This document shows, piece by piece, positions 1 through 14,500 of a DNA stretch of 64,000 nucleotides; position 1 is the stretch's first letter; each line of letters begins with the position of its first letter. Position numbers and translations under genes: made by a program. The notes beneath the pieces were generated by a model. That model saw only the letters and a program-made list of their open reading frames with translations. It ran no database searches and had not been told where the DNA came from. The stretch spans positions 14,446,001 through 14,510,000 of the forward strand of contig NC_067205.1 of the NCBI RefSeq assembly GCF_026262505.1, given 5' to 3'. This DNA comes from Trichomonas vaginalis G3 (lineage: Eukaryota > Parabasalia > Trichomonadida > Trichomonadidae).

Positions 1-2877
1 TCATACTTACTTTCGTCCGAGACTTAGATTTCAAGTCATACTTACTTTCGTCCGAGACTTAGATTTCAAGTCATACTTACTTTCGTCCGAAACTTACCTT
101 TAAAATCATACTTACTTTCGTCCGAGACTTAGATTTCAAGTCATACTTACTTTTGTCCGAGACTTACCTTTCAAGTCATACTTACTTTCGTCCGAGACTT
201 ACCTTTCAAGTCATACTTACTTTCGTCCGAGACTTACATTTCAAGTCATACTTACTTTCGTCCGAGACTTAGATTTCAAGTCATACTTACTTTCGTCCGA
301 GACTTAGATTTCAAGTCATACTTACCTTTCAAATCATACTTACTTTCTTCCAAGACTTAGATTTCAAGTCATACTTACTTTTTCGTCGAGACTTACATTT
401 CAAGGTCATACTTACTTTCGTCCGGAACTTACATTTCAAGTCACTTACTTTCGTCCGAGACTTAGATTTCAAGTCATACTTACTTTTTCGTCCGAGACTT
501 ACATTTCAAGTCATACTTACTTTCGTCCGAGACTTAGATTTCAAGTCATACTTACTTTCGTCCGAGACTTAGATTTTCAAGTCATACTTACTTTCGTCCG
601 AGGACTTAGATTTCAAGTCATACTTACTTTCGTCGAGACTTAGATTTTCAAGTTCATACTTACTTTCGTCCGAGACTTAGAATTTCAAGTCATACTTACT
701 TTCGTCCGTTAGATTTCAAGTCATACTTACTTTCGTCCGAGACTTAGATTTTCAAGTCATACTTACTTTCGTCCGAGACTTAGATTTCAAGTCATACTTA
801 CTTTTCGTCCGAGACTTAGATTTCAAGTCATACTTACTTTCTCCGAGACTTACATTTCAAGTCAGACTTACTTTCGTCCAGAACTTACCTTTCAAGTCAT
901 ACTTACTTTCGTCCGAGACTTAGATTTTCAAGTATAACTTACTTTCGTCCGAGACTTAGATTTCAGTCAGACTTACTTTCGTCCGAGACTTAGATTTCAA
1001 GTCATACTTACTTTCGTCCGAGACTTACATTTTCAAGTCATACTTTACTTTCGTCCGAGACTTACATTTCAAGTCATACTTACTTTCGTCCGAGACTTAG
1101 ATTTTCAAGTCATACTTTACTTTCGTCCGAGACTTACATTTTCAAGTCATACTTACTTTCGTCCGAGACTTAGATTTCAAGTCATACTTACTTTCGTCCG
1201 AGACTTAGATTTCAAGTCATACTTACTTTCGTCCGAGACTTACATTTCAAGTCAGACTTACTTTCGTCCGAGACTTAGATTTCAAGTCATACTTACTTTC
1301 GTCCGAGACTTAGATTTCAAGTCATACTTACTTTCGTCCGAGACTTAGATTTCAAGTCAGACTTACATTTCAAGTCAGACTTACCTTTCAAGTCATACTT
1401 ACTTTCGTCCGAGACTTACATTTCAAGTCATACTTACTTTCGTCCGAGACTTACCTTTAAAATCATACTTACTTTCGTCCGAGACTTAGATTTCAAGTCA
1501 TACTTACTTTCGTCCGAGACTTAGATTTCAAGTCATACTTACTTTCGTCCGAAACTTACCTTTAAAATCATACTTACTTTCGTCCGAGACTTACATTTCA
1601 AGTCATACTTACTTTCGTCCGAGACTTAGATTTCAAGTCATACTTACTTTCGTCCGAGACTTACATTTCAAGTCAGACTTACCTTTCAAGTCAGACTTAC
1701 CTTTCTAGTCATACTTACTTTCGTCCGAGACTTACATTTCAAGTCATACTTACTTTCGTCCGAGACTTACATTTCAAGTCATACTTACTTTCGTCCGAGA
1801 CTTAGATTTCAAGTCAGACTTACTTTCGTCCGAGACTTACATTTCAAGTCATACTTACTTTCGTCCGAGACTTACATTTCAAGTCATACTTACTTTCGTC
1901 CGAAACTTACCTTTAAAATCATACTTACTTTCGTCCGAGACTTAGATTTCAAGTCATACTTACTTTCGTCCGAGACTTAGATTTCAAGTCATACTTACTT
2001 TCGTCCGAGACTTAGATTTCAAGTCATACTTACTTTCGTCCGAGACTTACATTTCAAGTCATACTTACTTTCGTCCGAGACTTAGATTTCAAGTCATACT
2101 TACTTTCGTCCGAGACTTAGATTTCAAGTCATACTTACTTTCGTCCGAGACTTAGATTTCAAGTCATACTTACTTTCGTCCGAGACTTAGATTTCAAGTC
2201 ATACTTACTTTCGTCCGAGACTTAGATTTCAAGTCATACTTACTTTCGTCCGAGACTTAGATTTCAAGTCATACTTACTTTCGTCCGAGACTTAGATTTC
2301 AAGTCATACTTACTTTCGTCCGAGACTTAGATTTCAAGTCATACTTACTTTCGTCCGAGACTTACATTTCAAGTCATACTTACTTTCGTCCGAGACTTAG
2401 ATTTCAAGTCATACTTACTTTCGTCCGAGACTTACATTTCAAGTCATACTTACTTTCGTCCGAGACTTACATTTCAAGTCATACTTACTTTCGTCCGAGA
2501 CTTAGATTTCAAGTCATACTTACTTTCGTCCGAGACTTACATTTCAAGTCATACTTACTTTAGTCCAAGACTTAGATTTCAAGTCATACTTACTTTCGTC
2601 CGAGACTTAGATTTCAAGTCATACTTACTTTCGTCCGAGACTTAGATTTCAAGTCATACTTACTTTCGTCCGAGACTTAGATTTCAAGTCATACTTACTT
2701 TCGTCCGAGACTTAGATTTCAAGTCATACTTACTTTCGTCCGAGACTTAGATTTCAAGTCATACTTACTTTCGTCCGAGACTTACCTTTCAAGTCATACT
2801 TACTTTCGTCCGAGACTTACATTTCAAGTCATACTTACTTTCGTCCGAGACTTACATTTTAAGTCATACTTACATTA
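1..2877 (+). repeat. 35-bp tandem satellite array, left arm
   Basis: Head-to-tail copies of a 35-bp monomer whose core reads CATACTTACTTTCGTCCGAG, followed by ACTTAGATTTCAAGT. By arithmetic there are about 80 copies. The commonest variants change one internal block (TAGATTT, TACATTT or TACCTTT), and a rarer form has AACTTACCTTTAAAA. The stretch around 1,950-2,760 is very uniform, which suggests recent homogenisation; the first 1,400 bases carry more small indels and a few truncated monomers. The array runs off the left edge of the window. There is no coding sense, and no promoter was recognised. The same monomer recurs in reverse complement at 16,666-20,990. Confidence 0.97.
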
Positions 2878-3289
2878 ATATCAAACTTATATTAACCTAC
2901 GACTTACTTTTATTCCCAGACATCTTGATCCACACTGACATTGAAAACCACTCATACATCTAAAGCCACTCAAACATCTAGATCCACTACGACATGGAAA
3001 TCCACTCAAACATAATTTTTGCTCTCTAACTACATTTTTATATGATTTTACAACCTAAATTTTCTTCTTACCTAAAGATTATTCGCAATATCTGAATTCA
3101 TTAATTAATTGAGATATTCAAGTTTGACAGCGGATTTGGAAAGCAGACTTGATGGAGATTTTAAATTCTGATGTCAAATCTTGGGTTTTGTGCATTATTG
3201 GAAGAGAAAAAAGGGTGTTAATTTGCAAATCTTAAATATAGTTTTTTACGGAAAAATTAATTAGGGTTAGAATCATAGAAAGATATATC
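2878..3289 (+). other. Unique spacer between the two satellites, left copy
   Basis: About 410 bases of mostly single-copy AT-rich DNA join the 35-bp and 19-bp arrays. The first part (about 2,930-3,015) contains loose repeats of a CCACTCA-ACATCT phrase. No open frame of note is present. The whole spacer reappears in reverse complement at 16,231-16,665 with scattered substitutions and indels, so it anchors the two inverted arms. Confidence 0.85.
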
Positions 3290-5538
3290 TGTCAGACCAC
3301 TGTCTGCATTGTTCAGACACTGTTGGCATCTCATAGACACTGTTTGCATCTCATAGACACTGTTGCATCTCATACACAACTGTTGCATCTCATAGACACT
3401 GTTGCAATTCATAGACACTTTGCATCCTCATAGACCCACTGTTGCATCTCATAGACACTGTTGCATCTATAGACACTGTTGCATCTCATACACACTGTTG
3501 CATCTCATGACAGTGTTGCATCTCATACACACTGTTGCATCTCATAGACACTGTTGCATCTCATTAGACACTGTTGCATCTGTCAGACACTGTTGCATCT
3601 CATAGACCACTGTTGCATCTTCATAGACACTGATGCATCTGTCAGACACTGTTGCATCTCATAGACACTGTTGCATCTCATAAACACTGTTGCATCTCAT
3701 AGACACTTTTGCATCTGTCAGACACTGTTGCATCTCATAGACACTGTTGCATTTCATACACACTGTTGCATCTGTCAGACACTGTTGCATCTCATAAACA
3801 CTTTTGCATCTGTCAGACACTGTTGCATCTCTCAGATACTGTTGCATCTCATAGACACTGTTGCATCTCATACACACTGTTGCATCTGTCAGACACTGTT
3901 GCATCTCATAAACACTGTTGCAACTCATAGACACTGTTGCATCTGTCAGATACTGTTGCATCTCTCAGATACTGTTGCATCTCATAGACACTGTTGCATC
4001 TCATAGACACTGATGCATCTGTCAGACACTGTTGCATCTCATAGACACTGTTGCATCTCATAGACACTGTTGCATCTCATACACACTGTTGCATCTCATA
4101 GACAGTGTTGCATCTCATAATCACTATTAGCACTGTGCACTTCATTAGACATTTTGCATCTGTCAGACACTGTTGCATCTCATAGACACTGTTGCATTTC
4201 ATACACACTGTTGCATCTGTCAGACACTGTTGCATCTCTCAAGATACTGTTGCATCTCATAGACACTGTTGCATCTCATTACACACTGTTCAATTCTGTC
4301 AAACACTGTTGCATTTCATACACACTGTTGCATCTGTCAGACACTGTTGCATCTCAATAAAGGACCACTGTTGCATCTCATAGACACTGTTGCATCTCAT
4401 AGACACTGTTGCATCTCATGGACACACTGTTGCATCTCATAGACACTTGCACAATGACACTGTTTTGCATCTCATAGACACTGTTGCATCTCATAGAACA
4501 CTGTTGCATCTCATAGACACTGTGTGCATCTCATAGACACTGTTGCATCTCATACACACTGTTGATCTCATAGACACTGTTTGCATCATAGACACTTTGC
4601 ATCTCATAGACACTGTTGCATCTCATAAACACTGTCTTGCATCTCATAGACACTGTTGCATCTCATAACACTGTGTTTGAATTCCTTTCCAAATTGCCCA
4701 CACTTGTGTTTGGCATCTCATAACACTGTTGCATCTCATAGACACTGTTGCATCTCAATAGACACTTGATTGACATCTCATAAACACTGTTTGCATCTCA
4801 TAGACACTGTTGCAATTCTCATAGACACTGTTGCATCTCATAGACACTTTGCATCTCTAGCACTGTTGCATTCTCATAAACACTGTTGCATCTCATAGCA
4901 CTATGTTGCAATTCTCATAGCACACTGTTGCATCTCATTACACACTGTTGCATCTCATAGACACTGTTGGCATCTCATAAGACCTGTTGCCATCTCATAG
5001 ACACTTGTTGACATCTTTCATAGACACTGTTGCAATCTCATAGACACTGTTTGCATCTCATAGACACTGGCTTGCATCTCATATGACACTGTTGCATCTC
5101 ATAGACACGTGTCTTGCATCTCATAGACACTTGTTTGCATCCTGTTGCACTGTTGCATCTCATAAACACTTTTGCATCTTGTCAGACACTTGTTGCCTCT
5201 CACACTGTTGCATCTCATAACACTGTTGCATCTCAACACACTGTTGCATTCTCATAGACCACTGTTGCAATCTTCATAGACACTGTTGCATCTCATTTAG
5301 CATCTCACGTGATGCATCTCATAAACACTTTTGCATACTGTTCAGACACGTTGCATCTCATAGACAACTGTTTGCATCTCAAATAGACACTGTTGCATCT
5401 CATAGACATTCTCTAACTGTGCATCTCATAGACACTGTTGCATTTCAAGACACTGTTGCATCTTCATAGACACTGTTGCATCTCATACACACTGTTGGAT
5501 CTTCATTAAGGGCATCTTCATCACTGTTTTGATTCTCT
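3290..5538 (+). repeat. 19-bp tandem satellite array, left arm
   Basis: Tandem copies of the 19-bp unit TGTTGCATCTCATAGACAC, on the order of 115 copies. Variants change the middle block: CTCATACACAC, CTCATAAACAC, CTGTCAGACAC and CTCTCAGATAC. Copies up to about 4,100 are fairly clean. Beyond that, insertions and deletions of one or two bases become frequent right up to the run of Ns. The monomer often lacks stop codons in several frames, so long spurious open frames of Cys/His-rich peptide repeats appear; these are not believed to be genes. Confidence 0.96.
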
Positions 5539-5563
5539 NNNNNNNNNNNNNNNNNNNNNNNNN
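5539..5563. other. Assembly gap (25 Ns)
   Basis: A run of 25 Ns lies exactly where the 19-bp satellite switches from one strand orientation to the other. The fixed short length suggests a placeholder rather than a measured gap. Confidence 0.99.
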
Positions 5564-8500
5564 AGTGTCTATGAGGCAACAGTGTCTAATGAGACTGCAA
5601 CACGTGTCTATTTGAGATGCAACAGTGTTATTGAGGATGCCAAAACAGTGTTATGGAGATGCAACAGTGTCTGACAGAGCCCAACAGTGCTATGAGATGC
5701 AACAGTGTCTATGAGCATGCAAGTGATCTGACGAATGCAACAGTTGTCTGACGATGAACAGTGTTGTATGAGATGCAACAGGTCGACTGACAGTATGCCA
5801 AAAGGTCTAGGAGCATGCCAAAACAGTGTGTATGAGATGCAAACAGGTCTTGCAGATGCCAACAGTGTCTGGGACAGTATGCACAGTGATGCTATGCCAG
5901 ATTGCAACAGTATCTGACGAGATGCAACAGTGTTTATGAGATGCAACAGTGGTCTATTGGAGAGTGCCAACAGCTGTTTATGAGATGCAACAGTGCTGTA
6001 TTGAAGATTGCAACAGTTGGTCTTCATTGAGATGCAACAGTGTCTATGCAGATGCCAACAGTGCTATGAGCATGCAACAGTGTCTGACAGGATGCATCAG
6101 TGTCTATGAGATGCAAACAGTGTCTATGAGATGCAACAGTATCTGAGAGATGAACAGTATCTGACAGATGCCAACAGGTACTGACAGATGCAAAAGTGTC
6201 TTATGAGATGCCCAACAGTGTGTATTGAAGATTACAACACTGCTCTATGAGATGCAACAGTTGTGTATGAGCATGCAACAGTGTCTATTGCAGATGCACA
6301 GTGTCTATTGAGATGCAACAGTGTCTATGAGATTGCAACATGTCTAATGAGTTGCCAACAGTGTCTATGAGATGCCAACAGTGCTGACAGATGCAAAGTT
6401 GTTTTATGAGGATGCAAACAGTGTCTATGAGATGCACAGTGTCTATGAGATGCACAGTGTCTTATGAGCATGCAACCAAGTGTGTATTGAGATGCCAACA
6501 GTGTCTATGAGATGCAACAGTGTTCTGACAGTATTTGCAACAGTGCTCTATGAGATGCAACCAGTGCTGTATGAGATGCAACAGTGTCTATGAAGATGCC
6601 AACAATGTCTATGAGACTGCAACCAGGTGTCATGGACAGATGCAAAAGTGCTTTATGAGTGCAACAGTGCTATGAGATGCAACAGTGCTCTATGAGACTG
6701 CAACAGTGTCTGACAGATGCCAACAGTGTGTATGAGTGCAACAGTGTCTATGCAGAGTGCAAACAGTGTGTATGAGATGCAACAGTGTCTGACAGATGCG
6801 CAAAGTGTGTTTATGATGATGCCAACAGTGTCTGACAGATGCACAGTGTCTATGAGATGCCCCAACAGTGCTCTATTGGATGCAACAGTGTCTATGAGAA
6901 TGCAACAGTGGTCTATCGAGATGCAACAGTGTCTATGAGATGCAACAGTGTCTTATGAGCACATCTGCAACAGTTGTTTTATGAATGCCAACAGTGTCTA
7001 TGAGATGACAACAGTGTGTTATTTCGCAGATGCAACAGTGTTCTATGAGATGCCCCAACAGTTGTGTCTATGGAGCATGCAACAGTGGTCTATGAGATGC
7101 AACAGATGTTTATGAGCGTGCAACAGTGTCTATGAGATGCAAACAGTTGTTTATTGAGATGCAAAACAGTGTCTATGAGATGCAAAAGTGTCTATTGAGA
7201 TGCAACAGGTCTACTTGAGATGCAACAGTGTCATGCCAGATGCCAAAAGGTTGTTTATGAGATGCAACAGTGTCTATGAGATGCAACAGATGGCTTGCTA
7301 TGAGATGCCAACAGTAGTCTATGAGATGCAACCAGTGTGATGAGATGCCAAACAGTGTCTATTTGAGATGCGAACCAGTGTCTATGCAGATGCACAAACA
7401 GTGTGTATGAGATCAACAGTGTCTATGAGATGCAAACAGTGCTCTATGAGATGCAACAGTTGTCTGACAGATGCAACAGTGCTTGTATGAGATTGCAACA
7501 GTGTTCTCGACAATGCAAAACAGTTCGTGTATGAGATGCAACAGCGTGTCTTGAGATGCAACAGTATCTGAAGATGCAACAGTGTCTGACAGAGCAACAG
7601 GTGTGCTATGGAAATTGCAACAGTGTCTTATGAGATTGCCAACAGTGTCTGACAGATGCCAAAAGCTTGTCTATGAGATGCAAACAGTGTCTATTGTAGA
7701 ATGCAACAGTTGTGTATGGAGAATGCCCAACAGCTTGTCTTATGAGATGCAAACAGTGTGTATGAGATGAACAGTTGTCTATAGATGCAACAGTGTCTAT
7801 AGAACGGACTGACATCACAGTGTCGTATCGAATCAAATGTTCTATGAGATGCAAACCGCGTTCTGACAGATGCAAACAGTGTTACTGGAATGCAACATGC
7901 TGTCTATGAGTTGCAACAGTGTTTATGAGATGCAAGCATGTCTGACAGATGCCCAACAGCTGTGTATTTGAGATGACACACAGTTGTCTATGAGATGCAA
8001 CAGTATGTATGAGATTCAACAGGGTCTGACAGATGCCAAAAGTGTTTATGAGATGCAACAGTGTCTGACAGATGCACATCAAGTCAAAGGTGTATGCAAA
8101 CTGTTATGAATGCAAACATGTCTTATGAGATGCAACAGTGTCTTGAGATGCAAAAGTGTCTATGAGATGCAACAGTTGTTGTATGAGATGCAACAGTGTC
8201 TATGAGATGCACAGTGTGCGACATATTATGAGATGCAACAGTGTCTATGGAGATGCAACAGGTGTACTGACGATGAACATGGTCTATGAGATGCAACAGT
8301 GTTTATTGAGACTGCAAACAGTGTGCTATGAGAATGCCAACATGTTTCTATGAGATGCAACAGTTGTCTATGAGAGTGCACAAAGTGTCTATGAGATGCA
8401 ACAGTGTTCTATGAGATGCAACATGTCAGATCAAAGTTCTTATTGACGATGCACAGTGTCTATGAGATGCAACAGTGTCTATGACAATGCCAACAGTGTC

Positions 8501-11500
8501 TGAGATGCACACAGCTGTCTGAGATGCAGAGTGTGTCTATGAGACTGCAACAGCTGATCTATCAGATGCCAACCAGTGTCTATGAGAGCGAACAGTGTTA
8601 TGAGATGCAACAGTGTGTCATGGAGGACAGGTCTGCCAAAGCAACTTGTCTATGAGATGGCAACATCTGTGTGATCAAGATTGCAACAGTGTTATGGAGA
8701 TGCCAAACAGCTGTCTATGAGATGCACAGACGAGATGCAACAGTGACTGACTGTAGTTAATGAAGTGTCTAGGATGCAACAGTGTCTCAAGAAAGGTTGG
8801 AGAAAGTGCGAGAGCGAACATTGTATAGATGCACACTGTCTTATGAGATGCAACAGTGTCTATGAGATGCAACAGTGTCTATGAATGCAACAGTGTCATT
8901 GAGATGCAACGAGTTCTGACAGATGCATACAGGGTCTTATGAGACGACAACAGTTCTATGAGAGCAACAGTATTGTTAAATGCAACAGTAGTCTAAGAAT
9001 GCAACAGTTGCAGATTGCAACGTTATAGATGCAAAACAGTGTGCTACAGATGCAACAGTGCTATGAGATGGCAACAGTGTCTATGAGATGCAACAGTTCT
9101 GATGAGATGTCAGGACAGTGTCTGACAGATGGCAAAAAGGTGCTTATGAGTTAACAGTGTCTATGAGATGCAATCAGTGTGTATGAATGCAACATGTCTA
9201 TGAGATGCAACAGGTCGATGCAGTCTATGAATTTGCCACTGGTTATGATCACAGTGTCTATGGAGATGCAACAGTGTCTGAGGAACATGTTATGCCATAA
9301 CAGTGTTTATGAGATGCAACAGTGTCTATGGTGAACAGTGACAATCGCAACAGTGTCTTAATGAGATGGCAACAGTTCTATGAGATGAACAGAACACAGT
9401 CTGAGACGGAATGAAACGTGTAATGAAAGGTAATTATGCAACACTGTCTATATGCAACAGCTATGTTACATGTCTTATTGATGAACAGTCTGCAGATCAA
9501 GGGCTATTGAGATGCAACAGTGTGTATAAGCACGTCTAGATGCACAGGTTATGAATCCAGTTGTTTGAATGAACAGGTGTATGAGATGCAAACACGTGTC
9601 TGATGAGATGCAACATGTATGAGATCCAACTATGAGATGCAACAGTGTCTATGAGATGAAACAGTGATCTATGAGATGCAACAGGGTCATGAGAGCACAG
9701 TTGTCTATGAGATGCAACAGTGTCTATGAGATGCAAACAGTGTCTGACAGATGCAACAGTGCTTTCGCTGAAACATATGAGGATGCAACAGTATCTGACA
9801 GTGAAATTGCTGCAATGCAAAAGTGTCTAATGAGATGACAGTTTTAGAGCAAGCTGGTCTATGAGATTTTGCCAAACCAAAAGTGTGTATGTAAATGTTT
9901 TTAGGATGAGATGCAAACAGTGTCTAGAAAGGTTATGAGACACAGTGTCTATGAGATGCACGGTAATGACCGAACAGGTCTATAGAAGCAGTGCAACAGT
10001 TCATATCTGAACAGTGCTATGACATATGTGTAAATCAAGTGTCTATGAGATGCAACAGTGTCTGAAGATGCCAACAGTGTCTGAATAGATGCAACAGTGT
10101 CTATGGAAGATCAAACAGTTCTATGAGATGCAACAGTGTCTATGAGATGCAACAGTCTGGATTAATGCAAACAGTGTCTATGAGATGCAACAGTGTCTAT
10201 GAAATGCAAACAGTGTGTTGTGCAGTATGCAGATGCAACAGTTGATTAGATGCAACAGACTTGTCTATGAGATGCAACAGTGTCTATGCAGGATGAGACT
10301 AACAGTGTCTATGCAGATTGCAACAGTTGTCTATGAGATGCAAACAGGTCTAGATACGTTTATGAGATTGCAACGAAGTGTCTATGAGATGCTAACAGTG
10401 GGTCTATTGAGATGAAGTGTCAAAGCACACGTGCTATGAGATGCAACCATGTGTCGAAGATGCAATACTGACAGATGACAGTTGACAAGATGCAAACAGT
10501 GTCTATGATGACATTATAGACGAACACGTTGAGTGCAGTGGTATGGATGAACAGTGCTGAAACGAAGTGTCTGTGCACAGTTGTCATTGAAGACCAATTG
10601 ACTAACAGTGTCATGATCAAGTTGCAGATGCAACAGTGTCTGACAGATGCAAAGCAAGATTGCTACGGCTATGGAGACAGTGTGGATGCAACAGTGTGTA
10701 TGAGATGCAAACAGTGTCTATGATGCAATTGTCCGATACAACATGTGTTATTGAAGATGCCAACATGTTAGATGCGAATGTCTATGAGATGCAACAGTGT
10801 CTATGAGATGCAACAGTGTCTATGAGATGCAGTTATGAATCAAACAGTGTCATGCAAATCATGAGATGCCAAACGAGTGTCTGCACATTAGATGAATGGT
10901 CTGACAGACAGTGTTATGAGATGCCAAACAGTGTCTATGAGACTGCAACAGTGTGTATAGAGATTTGCAACAGTTCTACAGATTGCAACAGAGTGTTATG
11001 GAGATGCAACAGTGTCTGACAGATGCAACAGCTTGTGCTATGAATGCCAAAACAGTGTGTATGAATGCAACAGTGCTATGAGATGCAACCACCATGTCTA
11101 TGAGATGCAACAGTGTGTATAATGAGTCTATAGATTGCAATCTGGATGCCAGTTGTTGTGCTCGTCTAGAGTGCAACAGTGTTATGAGATGCAAACAGTG
11201 TCTATGAGATTGCAACATTGATGTGAACGTACGTCTGCAGATGCCAAACAGTGTTATGAGATGCAACAGGTGGTTATTTTGACGATGGGGTGAACAGGGG
11301 TGTCTAGAGCAGCGTCTATGAGATGCGTAAGTGCGGAGTGGTCATGCATCTATAGATGCAACAGTGTATGTAATGAGATGCAACAGTGTCTGACGAGATG
11401 CAACAGTGTCTATGTAGATGCAACAGTGTCTATGAGATGCCAGTGCATCAGATGACTGTCGGTTCTATTCATGTAAGAGTGCGTGAGGATGTTCGATGTG

Positions 11501-14500
11501 GGTCTATGCTACGAGAGTGCAAGATGGAGAGATTCTAAATGAAACATCTATGAGATGCAACCGATGTCGATTAGTGCAACAGTGAGATGAACAGTCTATA
11601 GTGTCAAAAGTTGTAAGATTGCAACATGTCTATGATAACAATTATGGAGATGTCTATGATCAGTGTCTCATGAGATTGCAACGAGTGTCGGTGAGTTGAT
11701 GAATGTACATGACAACAGTGTCTATGAGACATGCAAACAGTGTCTTGACAGATGCCAACAGTGTCTATTGAAGCAAAATGTGTATGAAGTGCTAGATATG
11801 ATTGTATGCACACGTATAGATGCAACAGTGTTCTATTGAGATGCCAAACAGTGTCTGATGATAGTTTCGGAACAGTGTCTGACAGATTGCAACAGTGTGT
11901 ATGAGATGCAACAGTGTGTGACTAGTCCAACAGGGTGTATGAGATGCAAACAGTGTCTATGAGATGCAACTATTATCTGATAGATGCAACTAGTGGTCTG
12001 ACAAGATGCAACAGTGTTGTATGAAAGTGCAAACAGTGTTCTATGAGAGTGCAAGCAGTGTCTGACAGATGCATCGAGTGCTATGAGAGTCTTACCATAG
12101 CGTAGTGGTCTATGTGAGATGCAACATTGTGTCTCGACAGTGGGATGCACAGTGTCATATGAGATTCAACAGTGTCATGAGAATGCAAACAGTGTGATAT
12201 TGAGATTGCAACACTGTGCTGATGTCACAGGATGGCAACAGTGGGCTTATGGACAACAGTTCTGATGAAATGCACCCACAGTGTCTATGAGATGCAACAG
12301 TGTCTATGGGGATGCAACACAGTGTCTATGAAGATGCAACAGTTCGATCTATGACTTTGCAACAGGGCTTCTATGAGATTGCACAGTAACAGTAAGTTCT
12401 ATGATGATGCAACAGTCAGAGTGCACTAGTATCTGACAGAGTGCACACAGTTGTCTATGGAGAGCAACCAGTGTCTATGATGATGCCAATCAGTGGATGA
12501 GATGCAACACTGTCTGATGAGATGCACATGTGTTATGAGAGTGCAAACAGGTGTTATGGAGATGCAACAGGATCTGACAGAGTGGCAACAGTGTCTTATG
12601 GAGAATCAATCATGTCTATGAGAGTGCAACAGTGTTTATGAGATGCCAACATGTCTATTGAGATGCAACACTGCTCTATGAGATGCAAACCAGTGTCTAT
12701 GAGATGCCAACAGTGTCTATGAGACTGCAACCCATGTCTATGAGACTGCCAACAGTGTGTATGAGATGTCAACAGATCTGACGATGCCAACAGTGTCTAT
12801 GCAATGAACAGTTGTCTATGAGATGCAACAGTGTGTCATGAATGGCCAACAGTGTCTATGAGATGCAACAGTGTCTTGACAGATGCAAAAGGTGTCTATG
12901 AGATGCAACGTTTGTCTATGATATGCAACAGTGATGAGATGCAGTGTTAGGAATGCAACAGTGTCTATGAGATGCACAGTGTCTAGAGATGCATTCAGCG
13001 AGATGGCATCTGTTATGGAGATGCAAACAGCTGTCTATGAGATGCAACAGTGTCTATGAGTTGCAACAGTGTCTATGAATGCACACAGTGATCTATGAGT
13101 GCAACAGTGCCTATGAGTTGACAACAGTGTTCTATGAGATGCAACAGTGTGCTGACAGAATGCATTCAGTGTCTCATGAGATGCAACAGTGTCTATAGAG
13201 ATGCAACAGGTCTGACAGATGGCAACAGTGTCTATGAGATGCCAACCAGTGTCTATGAACTGCAACAGGTGTATTGAGATGCAACAGTGTCTATATGAGA
13301 TGCCCAACAGTGTCTATGAGATGCCAACAGTGCTGACAGATGCAAGTGTTATGAGTGCAAGTTTTAATGAGATGCAACCAGGTCTATGAAGATCAACAGT
13401 GTCTATTGAGATGCAACAGTGCTCTATGATGAAACATGCTACAGATGCAAATCTATGAGATGCACAGGTCTGACAGATGCATCAGTGTCTATGAGATAGC
13501 CAACGGTGTCTATGAGATGCCAAACAGTATCTGAGAGATGCAACAGTATCTGACAGAATGGAACAGTGTCTGACAGATGCCAATTGTATAGAGCACTGTT
13601 AAGATGCCCATGCAATGACAACAGTGTGTATGGAGATTGCACACATGTCTTATGAGATGCAACAGTGTGCTATGAATGCAACAGTGTCTATGAGATGCAA
13701 CAGTGTCTATTGAGAGGAACAGTGGTCTATGAGATGCAACAGGTGTCTATGTCACATGTTATGAGATGACAAACAGTGTCTATGAGATGCAACAGGCATG
13801 ATGCTCCCGATACAGATGCCAACAGGTCTAATGAGATGCAAACAGTGTCTATGAGATGCAACAGTGTGTATGAAATTGGCCAACAGTGTCTATGAGATGC
13901 CAACAGTGTCTATGAGATGCAAACAGTGTCTAGTGGAGATGCAACCAGTGTGTATGAGTATGCAACCAGTGTCATGAGAGCAACAGTGTCTGACAGACTG
14001 CACAGTGTCTATGAGATGGCAAACAGTGTGTATGAGATGCAACAGTGTCTATGAGACTGCAACAGTTGTCTATTGAGATGCAACAGTGGTCTGACAGATC
14101 AAAGGTTATTAGATGAACATTCTATGAGATGGCAACAGTTGTCTTTATGAGATGCAACAGTGTCTATGAGATGCAACAGTGTTATGAGATGCCAATCAGT
14201 TTATGAGATGCAAAGGTCTATGATCAGTCTGTGTTATGGACTGCAACAGTGTCGTGACAGATGCAAAAGTGTTATGAAGGTGCAACAGTGTCTGACAGAT
14301 GAACAGTGTCTATTGACGATGCAACAGTGTCTATGGAGATGCAACAGTGTCTTGATCAAGTGTTATTGAGATGAACGCGAATGCAAGTGTCTATGAGATG
14401 CAACCAGGTCTATGAGATGCAACATGGCTTATGAGAGGCAACAGTGTCTATGAGATGAAACTTTGAGAGCACAGTGCTTAGACTGACTGTATGAGATGCC

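Noticed and set aside
1-2877. Telomeric repeat
   Set aside because: A 35-bp unit is far longer than telomere repeats, and the array is flanked by a spacer and a second satellite. A subtelomeric place remains possible.
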